Assembly: GCA_007126865.1 (NCBI GenBank)
Contig: SLAN01000256.1
Coordinates: forward strand, 1-8,196
Direction of reading: 5' to 3'
From: Spirochaetales bacterium
GTDB lineage: Bacteria > Spirochaetota > Spirochaetia > DSM-27196 > SKKC01
DNA length: 8,196 bases
Below the pieces are notes generated by a model that saw nothing but the letters and a program-made list of their open reading frames with translations, was not told where the DNA came from and did no database searches. Positions within the stretch are counted from its first letter, which is position 1. Every line of letters starts with the position of its first letter. The position numbers and the translations under genes are program-made. Below, one piece after another: positions 5,820 through 8,196 of this stretch.

Positions 5820-7274
5820 GTGCTGGATACGGAGCTTGACGGGGTCACCGTACACATGACCGGTATCAAGGGATCGGGCATGGTTGCGCTCGCGCAGATT
5901 CTGCATGAGCGCGGTGCCCGGATCCGGGGTACCGACACCGCCGAACGCTTCTATACCGACGAAATCCTCGAAGGGCTGGGGATCGAGGTGATCGAGTCGT
6001 TCGATGCGGCGAACATCCTTCCGGAAACGCAGCTTCTCGTCTATTCGTCCGCGTACAACCCTGAGACCCATCCGGAGTTGACCGCCGCACGCGAGCGGAG
6101 AATACCGCGCTATACCTATACCGAGGCGCTTGGAAGGCTGAGCGAACGGTGCGATGCCACCGCGATCGCCGGCGTTCACGGCAAGTCGACGAGCACGGCC
6201 CTGGCGGGTACGCTCGCGCGAGCGATCGACATACCGGCGACGGTCGTTGTCGGGAGCATGGTACCCGACTTCGGCGGTCTCGCGGCAAGTGTCGAAGGTG
6301 ACCGGCATTTCATTGCCGAGACGTGCGAGTATCGCCGGAACTTCCTTTCGTTCCATCCCGACCGGATCATGGTAACCGGCATCGAGGCCGACCATCTCGA
6401 CTACTTTCGCGATTACGACGACATATTCGCGGCTTTTCTCGAGTACGCCGAGCGATTGTCAAAGGGCGGTACCCTGATCTATTGCTGCGACGACGAAGGT
6501 GCGCGCGAGCTCGCCTCCCGGATCGCGGTCACGAGACCGGACATACACCGAATCGCGTACGGATTCCACGCGTCCGGTCGCTACGCGGTAACCGGATGTG
6601 AGACGGTCGAGGGCTCTCTGCGCTTCACGCTTTCGGGGTTCGACCGGACTTTCACGCTACGTGTGCCCGGTCGCCACAACGCGGTTAACGCTGCCGGTGT
6701 GCTCGCGGTCATAGAGGACATTCTGAGATTGGATGGTGAGGGGTCCCTCAGCGGTTCCGTCCTGGAGTCGGTTGTGACGGCCTTGAGCTCGTTTCGCGGC
6801 TTGAAACGTCGCAGCGAGGTGGTGGGATCCGTCGGCGATATACTCGTACTCGACGATTACGCACACCATCCGAGTGCGATCGAGGCGGAGCTCACCGCAC
6901 TGCGTGAGTTCTACCCCGGTCGGCGTCTCGTGGTCGACTTCATGAGCCACACCTACAGCCGAACCGCCGCGCTGCTCGATGAGTTTGCCGAGGCGCTGAG
7001 CGGGGCCGACGCACTGTTTCTCCATCGCATTTATGCGAGCGCACGCGAGTCGTACGACGGCTCGATAACCGGGCGCTCGCTCGAAGAGGCGGTTCGCCGG
7101 CGCGGCACGGTTGAACGCGTGGTGTATGTCGATGAACCGCTACAGGCATGTGAGCTCGTGGTCGATGAGCTGAACTCCGGTGATATCTTCCTGACAATGG
7201 GAGCAGGCGATAACTGGCAGCTCGGGCGCGCCGTTCTGAACGCTCTTACCGAAGGAGGCGCGCGGGGCGTATGA
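5820..7274 (+). CDS. murC: UDP-N-acetylmuramate--L-alanine ligase
   Basis: Cytoplasmic ATP-dependent ligase that adds L-alanine to UDP-N-acetylmuramate, the first peptide-stem step of peptidoglycan synthesis. It has 484 residues. The N-terminal domain starts VHMTGIKGSGM (11-21). The central domain has P-loop GVHGKSTST (118-126, K122) and, after it, ETCEYRRNF with IEADHLDYF (188-196). The C-terminal domain has DDYAHHP (345-351), HTYSRT (377-382) and GAGD (461-464), all MurC-like rather than MurD/E/F. The CEYRRNF form is, from memory, common in clostridial and spirochaete MurC. GTG 5820 is the only start codon after an in-frame TGA at 5799. ATG 5856 would cut the first beta strand. GGAG lies only two bases before the GTG, poor Shine-Dalgarno spacing. 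It overlaps yicC by ATGA. Mpl is an alternative but less likely. Confidence 0.93.
   Translation: MLDTELDGVTVHMTGIKGSGMVALAQILHERGARIRGTDTAERFYTDEILEGLGIEVIESFDAANILPETQLLVYSSAYNPETHPELTAARERRIPRYTYTEALGRLSERCDATAIAGVHGKSTSTALAGTLARAIDIPATVVVGSMVPDFGGLAASVEGDRHFIAETCEYRRNFLSFHPDRIMVTGIEADHLDYFRDYDDIFAAFLEYAERLSKGGTLIYCCDDEGARELASRIAVTRPDIHRIAYGFHASGRYAVTGCETVEGSLRFTLSGFDRTFTLRVPGRHNAVNAAGVLAVIEDILRLDGEGSLSGSVLESVVTALSSFRGLKRRSEVVGSVGDILVLDDYAHHPSAIEAELTALREFYPGRRLVVDFMSHTYSRTAALLDEFAEALSGADALFLHRIYASARESYDGSITGRSLEEAVRRRGTVERVVYVDEPLQACELVVDELNSGDIFLTMGAGDNWQLGRAVLNALTEGGARGV
7252..7258 (+). promoter_or_regulatory. Ribosome binding site of yicC
   Basis: AAGGAGG, a full anti-16S match, lies inside the end of murC, 12 bases before the yicC ATG. 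Spacing is slightly long, but with the ATGA overlap it supports coupled translation of the two genes. Confidence 0.5.
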
Positions 7275-8137
7275 AGAGTATGACCGGACATGCATACGAG
7301 GAGTGGAGTGACGATACGCGATCGGTGACGATCGAGGCGAAAAGCTATAACAACCGCTATCTCGACATAAATGTCTATATTCCGGGCCGGTTCTCGCCCC
7401 TCGAGCGGAGAGTCCGGGAGCTGGTTTCGCAACGAGTCGTGCGCGGGAAGGTCGAGTGCTCGATACGCCCGAGGCTTTTCGAGCAGTCGGCCTCGATTCA
7501 CGTCGATACCGCGCTCGCTGCCGAATATGCAGCTGCGCTGCGAAAGGTTGCCGAGTCGGCGGGTATCCGGTCGGAGCCGTCGATTTCGGATATCACGGCG
7601 TTCGAAGGGGTGGTGATCGCTGAACCGAGCCTGGCGCTTGACGAATGGTGGGCGTGGCTCGAACCGAAACTCGAAGCGGTGCTCGACGATCTCGATGCGA
7701 CCAGACAGCGTGAGGGCGCCGCTCTCGAACAGGTCCTCGGCCGGGAGCGTGGCCGTCTGAGCGAGGTCGTGCGGGCGGTCGACCGGCGGGCGGACGATCT
7801 GCAGGAGCATATCCGTGAATCGATCCTCGAGCGGTTTCGCGAGTTACAGGGCGAGGCGGTTGATGAGCAACGCGTATTGGGCGAGACTGCGGTCCTGCTG
7901 GTCAAGTACTCCATTCGCGAGGAGCTCGATCGTCTGCAGTCGCACCTCTCGGCATTCGACACGGCCGCACGAGAGGGTGGTGCGATCGGAAAGAAGTTGG
8001 ATTTCATTTGCCAGGAGATCGGTCGCGAGGTGAATACCATCGCCTCGAAAAGCATATTCGAGGACGTCAACGCTGCGGCAATCACGGCAAAAGACGCCCT
8101 GGAGAACATCCGGGAACAGCTCAGGAATATCGAGTAG
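7271..8137 (+). CDS. yicC: YicC/YloC-family endoribonuclease
   Basis: A 288-residue protein of normal family length. Members are described as cytoplasmic endoribonucleases; E. coli YicC takes part in small-RNA decay. The N-terminal YicC domain starts KSMTGHAYEE and holds YNNRYLDINVYIPGR (26-40), LERRVREL and VVRGKVE (57-62). The middle has RQREGAAL (145-152). The conserved C-terminal DUF1732 part holds EELDRLQSHL (217-226), GKKLDFICQEIGREVNTIASKS split over 240-261, and the family's terminal REQLRNIE. The usual LD-x-NRL-x-QE stretch is weaker here (EQRVLGETA). The start overlaps the murC stop and the stop shares one base with the next gene's GTG, so it lies in the middle of an operon. Many bacteria have gmk after yicC; here a CMP-kinase-like gene takes that place. 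Confidence 0.95.
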   Translation: MKSMTGHAYEEWSDDTRSVTIEAKSYNNRYLDINVYIPGRFSPLERRVRELVSQRVVRGKVECSIRPRLFEQSASIHVDTALAAEYAAALRKVAESAGIRSEPSISDITAFEGVVIAEPSLALDEWWAWLEPKLEAVLDDLDATRQREGAALEQVLGRERGRLSEVVRAVDRRADDLQEHIRESILERFRELQGEAVDEQRVLGETAVLLVKYSIREELDRLQSHLSAFDTAAREGGAIGKKLDFICQEIGREVNTIASKSIFEDVNAAAITAKDALENIREQLRNIE

Positions 8138-8196
8138 TGAGTAACGACGGAATACGTATCGCTATTTCAGGGAAGAGCGGTTGCGGAAACTCTACA
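8137..8196 (+). CDS. Start of a cytidylate-kinase-like P-loop protein, 3' truncated
   Basis: Only 20 codons are in the window. GTG 8137 shares its G with the yicC TAG stop. The peptide is a short lead, a beta strand (IRIAISG) and a P-loop-like KSGCGNST, then the window ends. A nucleotide-binding loop straight after the first strand near residue 10 is the layout of NMP kinases. From memory, GKSGCGN(T/S)T is the wording of spirochaete (d)CMP kinases, which phosphorylate CMP/dCMP with ATP. The usual Walker A lysine is replaced by Asn (GCGNS for GxGKS). The family is an inference from little sequence; another P-loop kinase is possible. Confidence 0.6.
   Translation, partial: MSNDGIRIAISGKSGCGNST

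Noticed and set aside
5635..5859. A 74-codon + strand frame in the cheA-murC gap running into murC
   Set aside because: It is in a different frame from the coding-like 5619-5744 segment, is rich in Ser/Arg/Thr with no family resemblance, and runs into murC out of frame.
7031..7810. A 259-codon open frame on the - strand over the end of murC and yicC
   Set aside because: It is antisense to two well-supported genes, has no domain signature, and fits the same composition shadow.
1..8196. CRISPR arrays, tRNA or rRNA genes, IS elements, attachment sites
   Set aside because: No direct-repeat arrays, tRNA-like cloverleaf regions, transposase motifs or terminal inverted repeats were seen, and gene composition looks uniform across the window.

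Overview
The window looks like a chromosomal segment of a free-living, motile spirochaete with G+C-rich DNA. This is inferred from the spirochaete-like wording of the chemoreceptor tip (SMNAAIE.AHAGE), the che gene content, and a YicC gene followed by a CMP-kinase-like gene with a GKSGCGN P-loop. No rRNA or other strict taxonomic marker is present, so the phylum is a hypothesis. All genes lie on the + strand, and there is no tRNA, rRNA, CRISPR array, IS element or clear sign of recent transfer.

Layout. (1) Positions 1-1229 hold the C-terminal part of a methyl-accepting chemotaxis protein, cut by the window edge: last membrane helix, HAMP and signalling domain. (2) Positions 1230-1316 hold a good sigma-70-type promoter flanked by palindromes, followed by a TetR-family regulator that overlaps an RsmE-type rRNA methyltransferase by four bases. 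(3) After a 91-base gap with a stem-loop and a possible promoter comes a tight trio: single-domain CheY, a small STAS protein and CheA (one-base gap, then a four-base overlap). (4) Positions 5580-5819 hold no long gene. They do hold a 41-codon open frame with coding-like base usage, in the same frame as cheA, and then a possible murC promoter. (5) murC and yicC overlap by four bases. yicC and a CMP-kinase-like gene overlap by one base and run off the right edge.

How the parts relate. MCP, CheA and CheY are the receptor, kinase and output regulator of one phosphorelay. CheW, CheR and CheB are not in view and must be encoded elsewhere if this pathway adapts normally. The STAS protein lacks the phosphorylatable serine of SpoIIAA-type proteins, so it is more likely a binding partner of CheA or CheY than a partner-switch substrate. 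CheA carries a tandem repeat between its P2-like and dimerisation domains that resembles the cyclic-di-GMP-binding MshEN (GspE N-terminal) motif. The right-hand block (MurC, YicC, CMP-kinase-like) is housekeeping: cell-wall precursor synthesis, RNA turnover and nucleotide metabolism.

The points most worth a second look are the MshEN-like repeats in CheA, the small acidic ORF after cheA that ends in a pentapeptide-like EFEEF, the STAS protein without a phosphosite, and the palindrome-flanked tetR promoter. I saw no wholly new multi-gene system.
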